A DNA stretch of 64,000 nucleotides from Symbiodinium natans (taxonomy: Eukaryota; Sar; Dinophyceae; Suessiales; Symbiodiniaceae). The translations under genes and the position numbers were made by a program. Below the pieces are notes generated by a model. It had not been told where the DNA came from, made no database searches, and saw only the letters and a list, made by a program, of their open reading frames with translations. The stretch's first letter is position 1. Each line of letters begins with the position of its first letter. The DNA lies in assembly GCA_905221605.1 (NCBI GenBank), contig CAJNDS010001347.1:658501-722500 (forward strand). The letters run 5' to 3'. Below, one piece after another: positions 10,901-22,654 of the stretch.

Positions 10901-13757
10901 CGACAGCACAACACGCTGCAGATAGCTGGCCTCTTCTCTGCGACGCTCCTCTTCCGCCTCCATTGCCTGTCGCTCCTGCTCCGCCTGCGCAAGTGCGAGT
11001 TGCTGCTGCTCCTCGGCAGCCATCCGTGCTTTCTCTTCCGCCTCTCGTCGTTCCTCCTGGCAATCAAACTTACTGAGTCACTGAGTCACTCCCTCTTGGT
11101 CTCTCAACGTCTTTGCACCCGCTGCAAAATTCTACACGCATTTGGGAAACATGCTAGCCTCTTCTCTGCGTCGCTGCTCCAACTCCTCCTCTATCCGTCG
11201 CTGTTCTTCCTCTGCCTGGGCCCTCTCACGCTGCAGCTGCTCCTCCGCCGCAATCCGCATTCTCTCCTCTGCTTCTCTTTGCGCGTGCTCTCGTTGAAGA
11301 CGCTCCTGGCAACTTGCACTACACAATCTCGGGGAACTGACGACAGCACAACACGCTGCAGATAGCTGGCCTCTTCTCTGCGACGCTCCTCTTCCGCCTC
11401 CATTGCCTGTCGCTCCTGCTCCGCCTGCGCAAGTGCGAGTTGCTGCTGCTCCTCGGCAGCCATCCGTGCTTTCTCTTCCGCCTCTCGTCGTTCCTCTGGC
11501 AATCAAACTTACTGAGTCACTGAGTCACTCCCTCTTGGTCTCTCAACGTCTTTGCACCCGCTGCAAAATTCTACACGCATTTGGGAAACATGCTAGCCTC
11601 TTCTCTGCGTCGCTGCTCCAACTCCTCCTCTATCCGTCGCTGTTCTTCCTCTGCCTGGGCCCTCTCACGCTGCAGCTGCTCCTCCGCCGCAATCCGCATT
11701 CTCTCCTCTGCTTCTCTTTGCGCGTGCTCTCGTTGAAGACGCTCCTGGCAACTTGCACTACACAATCTGGGGGAACTGACGACAGCACAACACGCTGCAG
11801 ATAGCTGGCCTCTTCTCTGCGACGCTCCTCTTCCGCCTCCATTGCCTGTCGCTCCTGCTCCGCCTGCGCAAGTGCGAGTTGCTGCTGCTCCTCGGCAGCC
11901 ATCCGTGCTTTCTCTTCCGCCTCTCGTCGTTCCTCCTGGCAATCAAACTTACTGAGTCACTGAGTCACTCCCTCTTGGTCTCTCAACGTCTTTGCACCCG
12001 CTGCCAAATTCTACACGCATTTGGGAAACATGCTAGCCTCTTCTCTGCGTCGCTGCTCCAACTCCTCCTCTATCCGTCGCTGTTCTTCCTCTGCTTGGGC
12101 CCTCTCACGCTGCAGCTGCTCCTCCGCCGCAATCCGCAATTTCTCCTCCGCTTCTCTTTGCGCGTGCTCTCGTCGCAGACGTTCCTGGCAACTTGCGCTC
12201 GACAGCTGCCCAATGCTACACGAATTTGGGAAACGTGCTGGCCTCTTCTCTGCGTCGCCGCTCCAACTCCTCCTCTATCCGTCGCTGTTCTTCCTCTGCC
12301 TGGGCCCTCTCACGCTGCAACTGCTCCTCCGCCACCATCCGCAATTTCTCCTCCGCTTCTCTTTGCGCGTGCTCTTGTTGAAGACGCTCCTGGCAACTTG
12401 CGCTCACCAACACTCGGCTGTCCCAGTCTTACAAAATATAAACACATCGGCCCAGATGCGAATCAGGAACGACCAACATGACTCGAAGACTGGGAACTGC
12501 CGAGACAGCACAACAGACTAAAGAGAACTGGCCTCTTCTCCGCGATGCTGCTCTTCCGCCTCCATGCAGTGTCTTTCCCTCTCCACCTGTGCACGTTCGA
12601 GTTGCTGCTGCTTCTCCGTTTCCATCCGTGCTTTCGCTTCCGTCTCTCGTCGTTCCTCTTCCCTTCTGAGCTGCTCCTGGCAATCAAACTTACTAATTTG
12701 TCTCCCAATGCATCTGCTTCCGCGGAAAACTGCACGGATTAAGGGGAACACACCAGTTTTGTTTCTTACTGTCCGCTGCCATGTGACATGAACGAATGCT
12801 CTGTCGCTGCAACTGCTCCTCTGCCACCATCCGCATTTTCTCCTCTGCTTCTGCACGCGTTTGCTCTTGCAGACGATGCTCCTAGCAACTTGCACTCACC
12901 AACGCTTGCCAGTGTCAGTCGGACAAAACCAGAACAGCTCCTCCACTGCTGGCCATCTCTCCTCCGGAGCCTCCACGCGGTCAGCCGCAGGTACTGTTTT
13001 CCAGTAGTTCCGGGTTGCCAGATGATAGATGTTGCTAAGCGACCCTATTCCTCGACATGCCTGGACAACCCAACGCATCCCTACGAACTACGAACTCTCG
13101 CTTATCCTCGGGATCTCTACCTTTGCCACACACTATCTATCATGTACCTCCAGCCTGTCGAGCCCTTGAAACTTCAGAGCACCAAATTCTGCGTCCCTGC
13201 ATTAAAATACCGCGCCGGGCGATGTCGGAGCTGGTGGTGCCAGACCTCTACCTCAAGCTCAGTCAGAGCTCCGATCTCTCACGCCGCTGTTCCGAGCTCA
13301 AAATAAGTTCGAGAACCTGGCGCTTTCTGATGAAGTGAGTCAGGCCAAAGAGCTTACAAACAAGGACGGAATCTCAGCAATCCACCACCGCCCCAATCCA
13401 AGAACTGAGAGAACTCTTGACCGAGCCACTGCGCGGTGCTCCGCGTCAGCCTCCAAAATGCAAGTCTGCAAAAAAAGCTCGTCTGGCTACACCCTGAAAC
13501 CAATGAAAGCTCATCAGCCAAAAGGTTCTAAAAGCATCTTCAAGTTGAAAGAAGAGCCCCGCGAGGCATGCCAGAATCAGAATGCCTCCCGGCAGCCTTC
13601 TGCAAAAGCTGCAATGAGAGAAGGATTAGAACTTGATTCAGAACCACTACTCCGTACGGAGCGAAAAACCGCATCAAGATTTTAAATCATTTTAACAACT
13701 GGCCTGGGCCTGGAGCCGGATACGCTGGATCCGCCACTGCTCAGACTGCTCTGCCTC
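7884..13757 (-). CDS. long coiled-coil / charged single-helix protein, about 23 or more exons
   Basis: A minus-strand gene built from small phase-0 exons, each reading as E/R/Q/A-rich helix such as REAEERMRIAAEEQLQRERA. Every exon starts directly after an intron end of the type TTGCCAG and almost always with GAG. Every full exon ends in GAAGAG followed by GCTAGC or GCCAGC, so the introns read GC-AG. Joining them gives roughly 1,000 residues of uninterrupted charged helix, ending in a terminal exon with a TAA stop at 7,884-7,886. The heptad spacing of Leu, Met and Ile suggests a coiled coil, although the alternating E and R/K pattern would also suit a single alpha-helix. Likely a structural or cytoskeletal rod protein; no specific family is recognised. 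The 5' start was not found and may lie beyond 13,757. Confidence 0.72.
8083..11935 (-). repeat. tandem array of nine two-exon units (~440 bp each)
   Basis: Nine near-identical units each carry exon B (147 bp, 49 residues) and exon A (126 bp, 42 residues). B exons: 8,083-8,229; 8,523-8,669; 8,963-9,109; 9,398-9,544; 9,838-9,984; 10,273-10,419; 10,719-10,865; 11,159-11,305; 11,598-11,744. A exons: 8,295-8,420; 8,735-8,860; 9,175-9,300; 9,610-9,735; 10,050-10,175; 10,491-10,616; 10,931-11,056; 11,371-11,496; 11,810-11,935. Within a unit the intron is 65 bp (71 bp in the sixth because of a 6 bp duplication). Between units it is 97-102 bp. Introns are as conserved as exons, so the array grew by recent DNA-level duplication or conversion. 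Sense-strand open frames over the array are shadows. Confidence 0.88.
12038..12881 (-). CDS. divergent upstream exons of the coiled-coil gene
   Basis: Four exons 5' of the array with the same junction style but diverged sequence. 12,038-12,184 (B type, 49 residues) is followed upstream by a second B type at 12,243-12,389 with a 58 bp intron between them, so the B/A alternation is broken here. 12,533-12,676 is a 48-residue A-type exon (EQLRREEERRETEAKARM at its start). A partial B-type exon runs down from 12,881 to about 12,808 (EHRLQEQTRAEAEEKMRM); I could not place its donor site. These look like the older single-copy part of the gene from which the array expanded. Confidence 0.62.
13704..13757 (-). 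CDS. possible 5' exon of the coiled-coil gene
   Basis: An 18-codon phase-0 segment reading EAEQSEQWRIQRIRLQAQ. It is preceded by CTTCAG (acceptor) and followed by GCCAGT (a donor like those downstream). A further charged stretch, HERQQMHIEQEHVQS, lies at about 13,820-13,890 on the same strand. Both fit earlier exons of the same gene, but neither has independent support. Confidence 0.35.
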
Positions 13758-15652
13758 CTGAAGAGCTGGGCTTCGCAATGCTTCGTGCGTTGGGGAGCTG
13801 GGGCCAGGTCTCGGAGCCCTCTCCACTCTGAACATGCTCCTGCTCGATGTGCATCTGCTGCCGCTCATGTTCCTGCATGCTCTTGCATTCTTGATTGTGC
13901 CTAGAGCCTTAGAGGGATTGAGCAGCACCGGAATAACAAAAGTGCAACAGCAGCAGGCTTTTCTGGCAACGCGCACTACTGATGAACAGAGTACAGCAGT
14001 GCGGAGGCGCGACAGCTACGCACGGATCACACACACACGCACACACCGGTGTCCGAGCAAGCAGCCCGCAACTACATGCAAATGAGAGATGGTGGGCATA
14101 GCGGTCAAGCCTGTACACGGAGTCATCCTCACTAGCATAGCCGGGTAGCTGACCACGTGAAAGTGTCCGCAGGGAAATTGCCTTACGCTTCCCTCTTCTG
14201 CGGATGCAGTGTACTTGTGCCCCTTGAGCCTTGAGATGTCTTGTGTAAATGTTGTGCAAATGGGTTCCCAGCATGTCCGCAGCCATTTCAAGCGGCAGCG
14301 ACGTTCCCTCCATCTCTGATGCACTGCACAAAGTGACGACATGCTCTGCGATGGCTTATTGAAAAGACCGTGTGTGTGTGTCCTCGAAAGACTAGAGTAG
14401 ACTACGACGGTCACCCTTGGGAGCCTGGAGGTCCCTCGGCTCGTGGTTCGCCCGGCGCAGTCTTCGGGGGGCCTTGCCGACGTGAGATTGTTGATGCCCA
14501 ATGCACATGACCAATTCCAGAACTCGCCTACATCATCCTCTCTCACCTACGACTTAGCTCGCTCGCTTGCTGCAAGTAACGGATTGGGCAGCTGGCATGG
14601 ATACAGGTGACTCCTGATCCCCGACCCTCCAACTATCAGCCGAGGCCTGGAAACTGCTTCGCACTTTGAAAACAACTATTGAATGATGCTGTCATGTGCC
14701 TCCTCGGGGGGACGTGGTGGAAACTCCTCCATGCAACCCGCGAGCAAGAAACACAATCCAACAAGGGATAAGCCGGTGATATACTGGCATCCTGATGGCA
14801 AAGACTTGAACGGGGCACGGGCTTGAGTCTCCAGCATTCCAGCTCATGTAGCAACGAAAACAGCATACAAAAAGCTTCATTTTTGTAAACCAACAACGTG
14901 CTAAGTGTATGCTGGAGAGAAGTCCTGGAAGGTGACGACCTCGACATGACCAGGCTTGCCCACAGCCTTCTGGGCAATGACAAGTCCAGCTGCTATCTAA
15001 AGGCTTAAGACATCTTACATGATGTTATATGCTCCAACTTAGGCTATGCCTGTCACGATGCTCTTGCAGCAACAGCAACAACCGCAGCAAAAAAAGCCAG
15101 GCCTCCTCGTCACTGGCTGGCCCCTCCGCCTCTTGCGGATTCGCGTTGTGGGAGGGCGGCTCCTGCCGGGACTGGGCGGCGGCATGAGCTGGTCACGGCC
15201 GCTGTTTGGAGCAAAAGCCGCACGCTTGCCTTTGGCTCCATTTCTTGTTGTTTGGGATACTTGCAATTTTCAACTTAACAAGGCAAGCGGAGGACAAGAT
15301 GAGCAAGGTTCCAACAGGCTTAAGCTGATGTGCAAAGCGAGGAGTGCGCGGGGGCAGAAATTTGGAACCTTGGCGTGTCACATCTCATCAGAAACCTTGG
15401 AGATGCTGCAGGTTTAGGTGTTTTTTTGATATGTATGTAGATGCCGTTCAAATCAGCGTTTGAGAGATGCCGTGCTTGGAGGCAACGAGTGCTCTGAAGG
15501 ATACATGTAGAAATGGAGCGACGCGCCTCGCACAGATGCCAGGCCGTTCGAGCAGGAAGCTGCTGCCTCAGCAGGCACTTCGTCACCGACAATGCGCAAA
15601 ACCGCTGCATCTCTAGCCCTCTTTTTCTCTGTCGTTTGCTGCTTTTCTCTGT

Positions 15653-15746
15653 CTCTTCTTCTTCTTCTTCTTCTTCTTCTTCTTCTTCTTCTTCTTCTTC
15701 TTCTTCTTCTTCTTCTTCTTCTTCTTCTTCTTCTTCTTCTTCTTCT
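15653..15746. repeat. (CTT)n microsatellite
   Basis: About 31 uninterrupted CTT triplets. Poly-serine and poly-leucine frames across it are artefacts. Confidence 0.97.
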
Positions 15747-15770
15747 ACAAGGCTTGAGGGACCCGGGGGC

Positions 15771-15788
15771 CTCTCTCTCTCTCTCTCT
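15771..15788. repeat. (CT)n microsatellite
   Basis: Nine CT dinucleotides shortly after the CTT tract. Confidence 0.9.
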
Positions 15789-15903
15789 TGTTATCTGTTT
15801 AAACGTTTCCTTTGCCTCTACAATCCTGCCATGCCTTTTCGCGGAGCGTGGAGGTGAGAGGGGTCGTTTCGGAGGTCAGCCCGCAGTCCAGTGGAACAGG
15901 TAT

Positions 15904-15955
15904 TTGTATGTATGTATGTATGTATGAATGTATGAATGAATGAATGTATGTACAC
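15904..15955. repeat. (TATG)n / (AATG)n microsatellite
   Basis: Tandem tetranucleotides TATG interrupted by AATG variants over about 50 bp. Confidence 0.9.
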
Positions 15956-18900
15956 ATTTGTTCTTTATATATCGAAGCATCTCTTCAGCCCATGTTGCTC
16001 GGCGATTATTTCGCCTGCATGATCCGTGCTGGGCAGAGTTGCTTTTCCCATGAGCATCCCTTTCAAACTTTGACGCGTCCCCTCCCCTCATCTGGCCGTA
16101 CCCGAGCAACACACTATAGCACACTGCCGCATAATATCTGAGACTGCCAAAAAGCAGATTGCTCAGTCCAGAACAGGGTGACAGGTGACTGCGGCGCCAC
16201 CGGCAGCGGGGAAGCAGCGCGGTCCACGGCCCTCGACAAGAAAAGTCATCCACGCAAGCAATGCCGTAGTTCGAACAACTCGATGGCGAAGTGCACGTCC
16301 ACAAACAACCCAAAAACGGACACCCCACACATTCCGACATGTCGGTCATTGGGCTCGCGGCGGTGCTGGTGACACATCTTGCCTCAGCTGGGGCTTTGTG
16401 CTGCTGTCATGCTACCACAGCATATCACTACTTGTGCAAGTGAAGGAGAGAGAGATCGCGACCTATAACCCGATAAAACGGACGGGCTGTCGCACATGCA
16501 GCCGTATGAATGAGCGCGCAAGCAAGAGTTCAGACTTCGAGCGTCAGAGGGCTTCAGGCATGGTGGATTTTCAAGCTTCGCGGGATCCGCATGCGGTCGG
16601 GTGGACAACTGATGGTAAGCCCGAAAAGCTGAGGCGAGGGCAGGAGGGGCTGCTGCCTTTGCTGGTGTCTCAAGACCTCCAGGCCAGCAACTGGAACAAT
16701 GCAGGAATCATCACAAGCATTTCCAGCCCCACTGGATCCAACCATATGCAAACTGTATAAGCACCTGAAATCCTGCATCTAACCAAAGAGTTGACTCCGC
16801 TTACATGCCTCAACTACCCCTGCCTCCTGGCGAAACCGTTGCTGGGAAAGCTGAGTAAGCTGTTGCTGACCTTCGAAGGATGGGACAAAATGGCTTGTGC
16901 TCGAGGCCTCTTCAGGTTTGGCAAATTGAGGTTTTACACGTTGGGCAAGTGTGAATCCGGCCACCATTCTAACACGAATTGCTCGCATCATTCACACATG
17001 GGGATGCCCACTTCTCGCACACGGAGCCAGAAAGCATCAGGGATGCTTGCCTTCAGGAGTACAGACACCCTGCCCCATGGCAAACGAGGAACCAACACAC
17101 CGTGGCAACCCTGGCACACTGAACTGCTAAGGCCTGCTACCTCCTTCATCTCTATACTTCCCCCATCTTCTCCTCATTTTGGTTGCATTAATCAAAAAAA
17201 CTCCTGCAATGTTCTCAAAGCCTTTAAAGCGAAGTTGATCCGAGGTCCGAGGGACGAGAGGCCTCGGCTTCCTGCTGCCTCGGCCAAGCTCTTCTCGGGA
17301 TTTGGCGTGGGGCGCTCTACGCTGGCTACGCTGCTACATGTGCGCACGTGACAAGATTCTAAGATAGTGTCTGCTGAAGCATCTAAATCCAACCACGGAC
17401 AAACCGTGCCAATACTACTACAAGCAGCACACAAAACAGACAGCCGTGTCCAAACATGTACTATGTACTACTGCAATCTGTTGCATATTGTTGTTGCAAG
17501 TATTTGCTTTGGTGTAAGTTTCCTTCTAAGGCGTGGTGCCGTAGAACGGGGATCAAAAGGGAAATAATAGAGTTCTGGAAGGCCTGCATGAGTTTTCCAT
17601 GTTGAACGTTTTGAGAGCGGCTTCCTGCACCGCAAATTGTTTCCAAAACCTTGGCGCGAGAACCCTCTTGGACACCCCTGCAAACAGGACGCTGCTTGAA
17701 ACCATGCTACGCCGACAAGGGCCGAACCAAAAAACAAACGAGCCAAGCCTGGTCCAGCCCTTGCGACCATAAACACACGTTGAGATTCCACTCCAGGCAT
17801 ACATTTGTTTACACTTCCCTACTCGCCTCCGCTGCAAAGCCATCTCTGCTTGTTCCTGTTGGGCACGTGCCTGCACATGGCAGCCCCTTCAACCCGACGA
17901 GGTTGTGCTCACGACATCCACGCCTGGTTCCGCTGCTGCTGCCGGAGGCCCTCCTGCTGATATGGTTCGGCCAAGATGACATTCCGAGCACTCCCCTCAA
18001 ACCCGCTCAATTTGACAAATCCTCACAAAGCGTCTGAAAAAGCAATGCTTGCACCGCTTGGGCTGCTACAGAATGAAGCTGGCTGTCCTCTTCCTGATGC
18101 CGCCGCAGCTGTTGCCGCTGCAACCTTGCGCGTTGGACCACGGTGAGCTCATGAGGTCATGCGCTCCCACCTACAACGACCTACAAGTTACAAGCATGCG
18201 GCCATGCTTCGGTCAATTGGACCACCAGTCTGATGCATTGTGCTGGGTGCCCCTCACACACCCCAACACATGGACACACAAACGCCCACAGGAGCACATG
18301 CATTGCTTCACCACTTGTGCCGAGGAAACCACATTGAACTCGTGGGGTGCTCAGGCTACGGCTTAGAGTCTTAGAGAGAAACATGCACTGCTTGCGTGCC
18401 GGTGCGGGGCACAGCAGGCTACAGAAGCATGGAAGCAAGGAGCCACAGGACTGACGCGGTACCATCGTCCCGGAGCTCCAACTCCTGGGCAGCATGCTTG
18501 GTTCCAGCAAACCAGGAGCAGAGAATCACTGTTCTGCCATTCCATGCGTTTCTGATGCTCCGGCAGGCTAAGCGAGCGAGAGGCAGACCAACGGCCCAAA
18601 ATCATGGTACACACGGCATGGTTTGCGCATCCTGTTTTGTCATGTGTTGTCATGTCCAGACCAGGGTGTGGCCGCCCAAGCAATGATGTGCAGGGAGGGG
18701 GGGGTGCCTTGTGCAAGGCTAGTCTTGACGAACCCACCTGCAGGCTTGGAGCTTGGAGGTTCCAAAGACGAACACTTCAGGTTGGACAAAAATCGCTTGG
18801 CTGGACAAACAATGCCACCTTCTTCTGCACAAGGCAACCTTCTCTACACTTGCGTGCCGTTGAGATTTCGCACTCGGCTACGTGCAAGTGAAGCGAATCA

Positions 18901-21314
18901 AGAACCATAGGACTTTAAGGTAATGTAGGGGCCTGCCTTGCTTGAGGCAGAGGCGTGGTTAGCCAGAGCCCCCCTCGATCCTACCTGCCCAGCGGCGGTG
19001 TAGCTCGAGTCGCAGGCGTGATGCGCTCCAGCCAGAATGCTTCACACGGGCATGAATGGGATGGCACAGCTCACAGTGAGCTTCTCGGGACGGATGTCCA
19101 ATGCCTGGCCTGCCTGCGCTTGGTAGACCGTGTGGAGTAGACTTCAGAAACACTGGCCAGCGTGGGAGTTCGAGCATTCTTCGTGCAAGAGTACTGCTCC
19201 CTAGTTTGAAGTTATGGGCTTGCAAACATTTCCTCTGAAACGCATGACTAAAACCTCTAAGTTGCACCGTGGACTCTGGAAACCTGAAGGCTGCAAGTTA
19301 CACTTCGTTGTGCTGCTGACTTGCAACCTAGACTCTGAAACCCTCAAGCCTCTAAGAACACCAGTACACTACTACTACTGGCCTCACCCCTCCACTCCCA
19401 CCCCCAGAATTTTTTTTGAGAAAAGCGCTCCCCATACCGGTCGCATACCAACCGCGGGCCAACTGCTCCCTGCAAAACCGAAGCAGGGAGAGGGCAAGAG
19501 CAACAACCTCAATCTGAGTCATGTCATCTTGGTTCTGGATACCGGCACACACTCCGGCCATTTCACGCTGCACAAAACTGCCTACATCCACACGTTCGGC
19601 AAGGTTGCACCTGACGTCCTCCAACGCGCAATAGAAAGTACCACGAGCTTCTAGAAAAGCTCCATTGCACCAAGCGGCAAGTTGCTGTTGGCGTGCCAGC
19701 TCCTAGCAACTCAGTGAACAAATCAGGCGAAGTGAGCTGTTCTCCGCTTTTCTATTCTATCCACGGCGCGGATGTTGGAACTCCAACGTGGCTACCACTG
19801 TTCATGTGAAGCGACGATGTCCAGCACAGTCCCCATCTCTGGAAAGATCTTGCCAAACTGAGCTATGGATCATGATGATATGGTATTGATATGGTATGAT
19901 ACTGCATGTCATCCTGCACTTCTGAAGGAACTCCCGGCCTGTTGCAACTGCTGGTCGTAGTGCTCATCTGCACTCGACTGCCGCACAGATTCAGGCGATG
20001 CCTGAGCGATCCCAACGTAGTCTAAACAGAGCAAAAATAATCCAAGATGAACCAAGGTACCACCTCCGCAGATGGTGGTGCAAGGGCGTTTGTCGAAGGC
20101 CTCCGCGCCTGGCTGCAGGCTTAGCAGATCTTAGCAGGGTGCCGCCGGAAAGAGGTGCTTCCCCTGCTTCCACTCTCGTGATGCATCCGGGCGCGGCCTT
20201 GGCCTCCCAAGCGTCTTCCGTTTTGCTGGTCTGCTCTCTCTCCTGAGCTGAAAAGTGTGGTCATTTACATGCGAAGCCAGCCGTTGTGCGCAACGCATTG
20301 CCCAACTGCCATCTAGTCTCCAGCTTCAGGCATCGATAGTGATACTCCTGCATCTGCTGCCTATGACCAGCCAAGAGCACAGGGCTCGCCAACGCCGCTG
20401 AGCGCAGAACAACATCAACAACTGCTGGGAGTGAGAGGTATGCATGTGTTCTTTTGACACAAGAGACTGTGGCGCTTCTCTCCATGACCAAACATCACAC
20501 AGCAGTGCGCCACGGGCACCACAGGCGCCCCGAGCAACGAATTCTCAAGGACTCTCTCTCGTGTTATTTCACACCATTTCACACCTCATCCCTGCATTCC
20601 AAAAGAATCTCCGAGGACTCCGGCTGGCGCAGGTTTTCCTGGATCAACTCCTGCCTTGCCAACACAGTGCATGTTGCCATGCTTATATTACTCTGACAAT
20701 TTCTTACAATGTTAACGCTGCTCGCACTCTTCAAAACAACGGCTCAGGATTGCTCCATATCGCATACCGCATAGCAAGAAGCCCATGAGAAAGGCTTGCA
20801 TTATTTTATTTGCGTTTGTGAATCTTCGTGCGTCCAGGTTGCCTCTTCAGTTCCATACGCTGCCCCTCCGACCTGAGACAATTCTCGGTGCGGGGCCAAA
20901 ACTTCTTCGAAAAAATGGTACACTTGCAAGTACAGCGAAGACGATGCTGTCTTGGCTGGGGTGCACACAAAGGTGGTTCGAGGTCGCGACCCTGCTGCCC
21001 CTGCGCCAGGAAACACATCCCACGTTCACACTCGTCAGACGTGCTGAGTCCGAAGCAAGTAAACCCTCACTCTGTTTTGCATCGGCTCAGTACGCAATTG
21101 CATCTTGGCGGGGGCATTTCAGACTGGTGGACCAGCCACGGCACAACCAGAACGATCACATTTACAGCTGGAGTCATCGCGCCTGACTTCCTTCAGTCAC
21201 TCTGAAACTCTGAGGCGGCCCGAGCTGCCCAAGTGTTCGGACAGCCGAGAAAACGAATTCAAAGGCGCAGCACGCCAGCCTGGAGACTCCTTGAGGCCTT
21301 GAGGCTCGTAGAGC

Positions 21315-21545
21315 TCAGGAAGGTCGGGCAGCGGGTGCCTGAGTGGAGCCTGCCGCCTCGCCCTCCACGCCCGCCTCCTGGATCAGCTCAGAGATGGACT
21401 TCTCCAAATCATCGATGCGGGCGCCCATGTCGTCAATGCGGTTGATGATGGAGTCAGACATGGTCTGAAAGCGCCCCTGCATCTCCTTCAGAAGGTTCTG
21501 AACAAAGAGGGTCAAGTCTTGATTTTGGTCATCCTGGCCCTCCAT
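21315..21545 (-). CDS. HSBP1: heat shock factor-binding protein 1 homologue
   Basis: A 76-residue single-exon reading frame with its own ATG and stop. HSBP1 is a small, all-helical protein that binds the trimerised oligomerisation domain of heat shock factor 1 and dampens the heat shock response; it acts in nucleus and cytosol. The family signature is plain: residues 10-30 carry the QDLT...VQNLL..MQ..FQTMSD core, followed by [19 protein letters not shown], then L(I/M)xxAGVE. The length equals the usual ~76 residues of animal HSBP1. The N-terminal MEGQDDQNQ and the Ala/Gly/Pro-rich tail are divergent, as is normal for the family. The ATG chosen is the one directly before the acidic N-terminus; the same frame stays open upstream without resembling the family. 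No introns. No promoter is discernible, and the neighbours are non-coding. Confidence 0.93.
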   Translation of the reverse strand: MEGQDDQNQDLTLFVQNLLKEMQGRFQTMSDSIINRIDDMGARIDDLEKSISELIQEAGVEGEAAGSTQAPAARPS

Positions 21546-22654
21546 GGCTCGCTTCCTAGAAGCGACAACTACACAGCTCGCAACTTTGAGCACACTTGTT
21601 CCAGCACGTGGCCATGTTCTACATGGGATCTCCGAGGGTCCAAGAAGCCAAGTGCGCAACCAACTGATGTGCTGGGAGCATGCTCATTGTTCCCTGCCTG
21701 TGATAAGGCGCGACATCGAGCACCTTGTCGGGCGCCTTCCTGGGCTCATCTCCAGAATGGGCAAGTCCCATCGTGGGAGGGTTGGAGGTCCGGGCAGCCA
21801 GATTCGGCAGCAAGGGTACTGGCGTTCGCACCGTGGACTCCTGACAAACACGCTGTGTTACTTTCTGCACAGCCAGAAGCGGTTCTGCGCATCTGCTTAC
21901 TTGGACCGGTGATCCTCGGGGCTGGTGCAACCACTGCCACGATAGCCACCTGGCCGCACCGCACGATGCTTGATGACTACTCCAACCGTGCCCTCCATAA
22001 CTACCGGCCAGCAAGGCCAGAATCGAGCGACGGGACATCAGTGGCCGGAGTCGCTGCCTGGTCGTGGGGCTTAGACTCGGCTTGCATGCAGTGTCTGGGG
22101 CTGATGATATGCATATTGACAACAGCGACTTGTTTAGGATCTGGGCAGAGAACAGTGAACGTCAACGGCCAAGGCATTCAATTCTTCCGCAGCAGCAACA
22201 CCCCAAAGCCTTCCCCGGCGTCCATGCCCGGCGTCGGTACCTGCTTGGCGAGGGAATGTACCCCGGAAAAAAGTCTGCCAATGCAAACGAAGCTAAACAA
22301 AGCCGAAGAAATTCACCATTGCTGTCCGAGGGGCCCTTGTGATGATCTCTGTGAACGTGGGAAGTTCTGGCGCGGCTGCCTTTGCCGTGGGCACTCACTG
22401 GCTCCCTATTCGGGGTTGGAGGACCGGGCACACGCTTGAACTGAGATACGTTACGATTGCCGCAAGAAAACTACGACAACCGCACGTTAAAGCTGCAGAA
22501 AACCGCACTTTGAAGCTGCAGACTCTCCAGGTCAGCTCGCTCTCAATTCAACGGCGCGGTCAGCCGGCTGGTCCACGAACCGTGAGAATACCGAGGCGAG
22601 CTGAGCACGGCCCCCAAACATGTCTTCTGCGGCGGAAAACCCTACCAGGGCCTC

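Larger units (their letters stand above)
13760..21314. other. long stretch with simple repeats, no gene recognised
   Basis: Seven and a half kilobases with only short open frames and no recognisable domain on either strand. Weak ankyrin-like fragments on the minus strand near 18,650-18,710 and 20,090-20,140 are too short to call. The three microsatellites are listed separately. Confidence 0.4.

Noticed and set aside
8364-12521. Repeated plus-strand open frames of 121-200 codons (leucine/serine-rich)
   Set aside because: They are the antisense of the coiled-coil exon array and recur only because the array repeats. The minus strand has the splice signals, heptad pattern and stop.
20960-21000. 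tRNA T-arm-like GGTTCGAGGTC
   Set aside because: No matching acceptor stem, anticodon arm or paired T-stem around it.
21519-22439. 306-codon plus-strand open frame
   Set aside because: It starts antisense to HSBP1 and has no domain-like pattern. The composition is what GC-rich non-coding sequence gives by chance.
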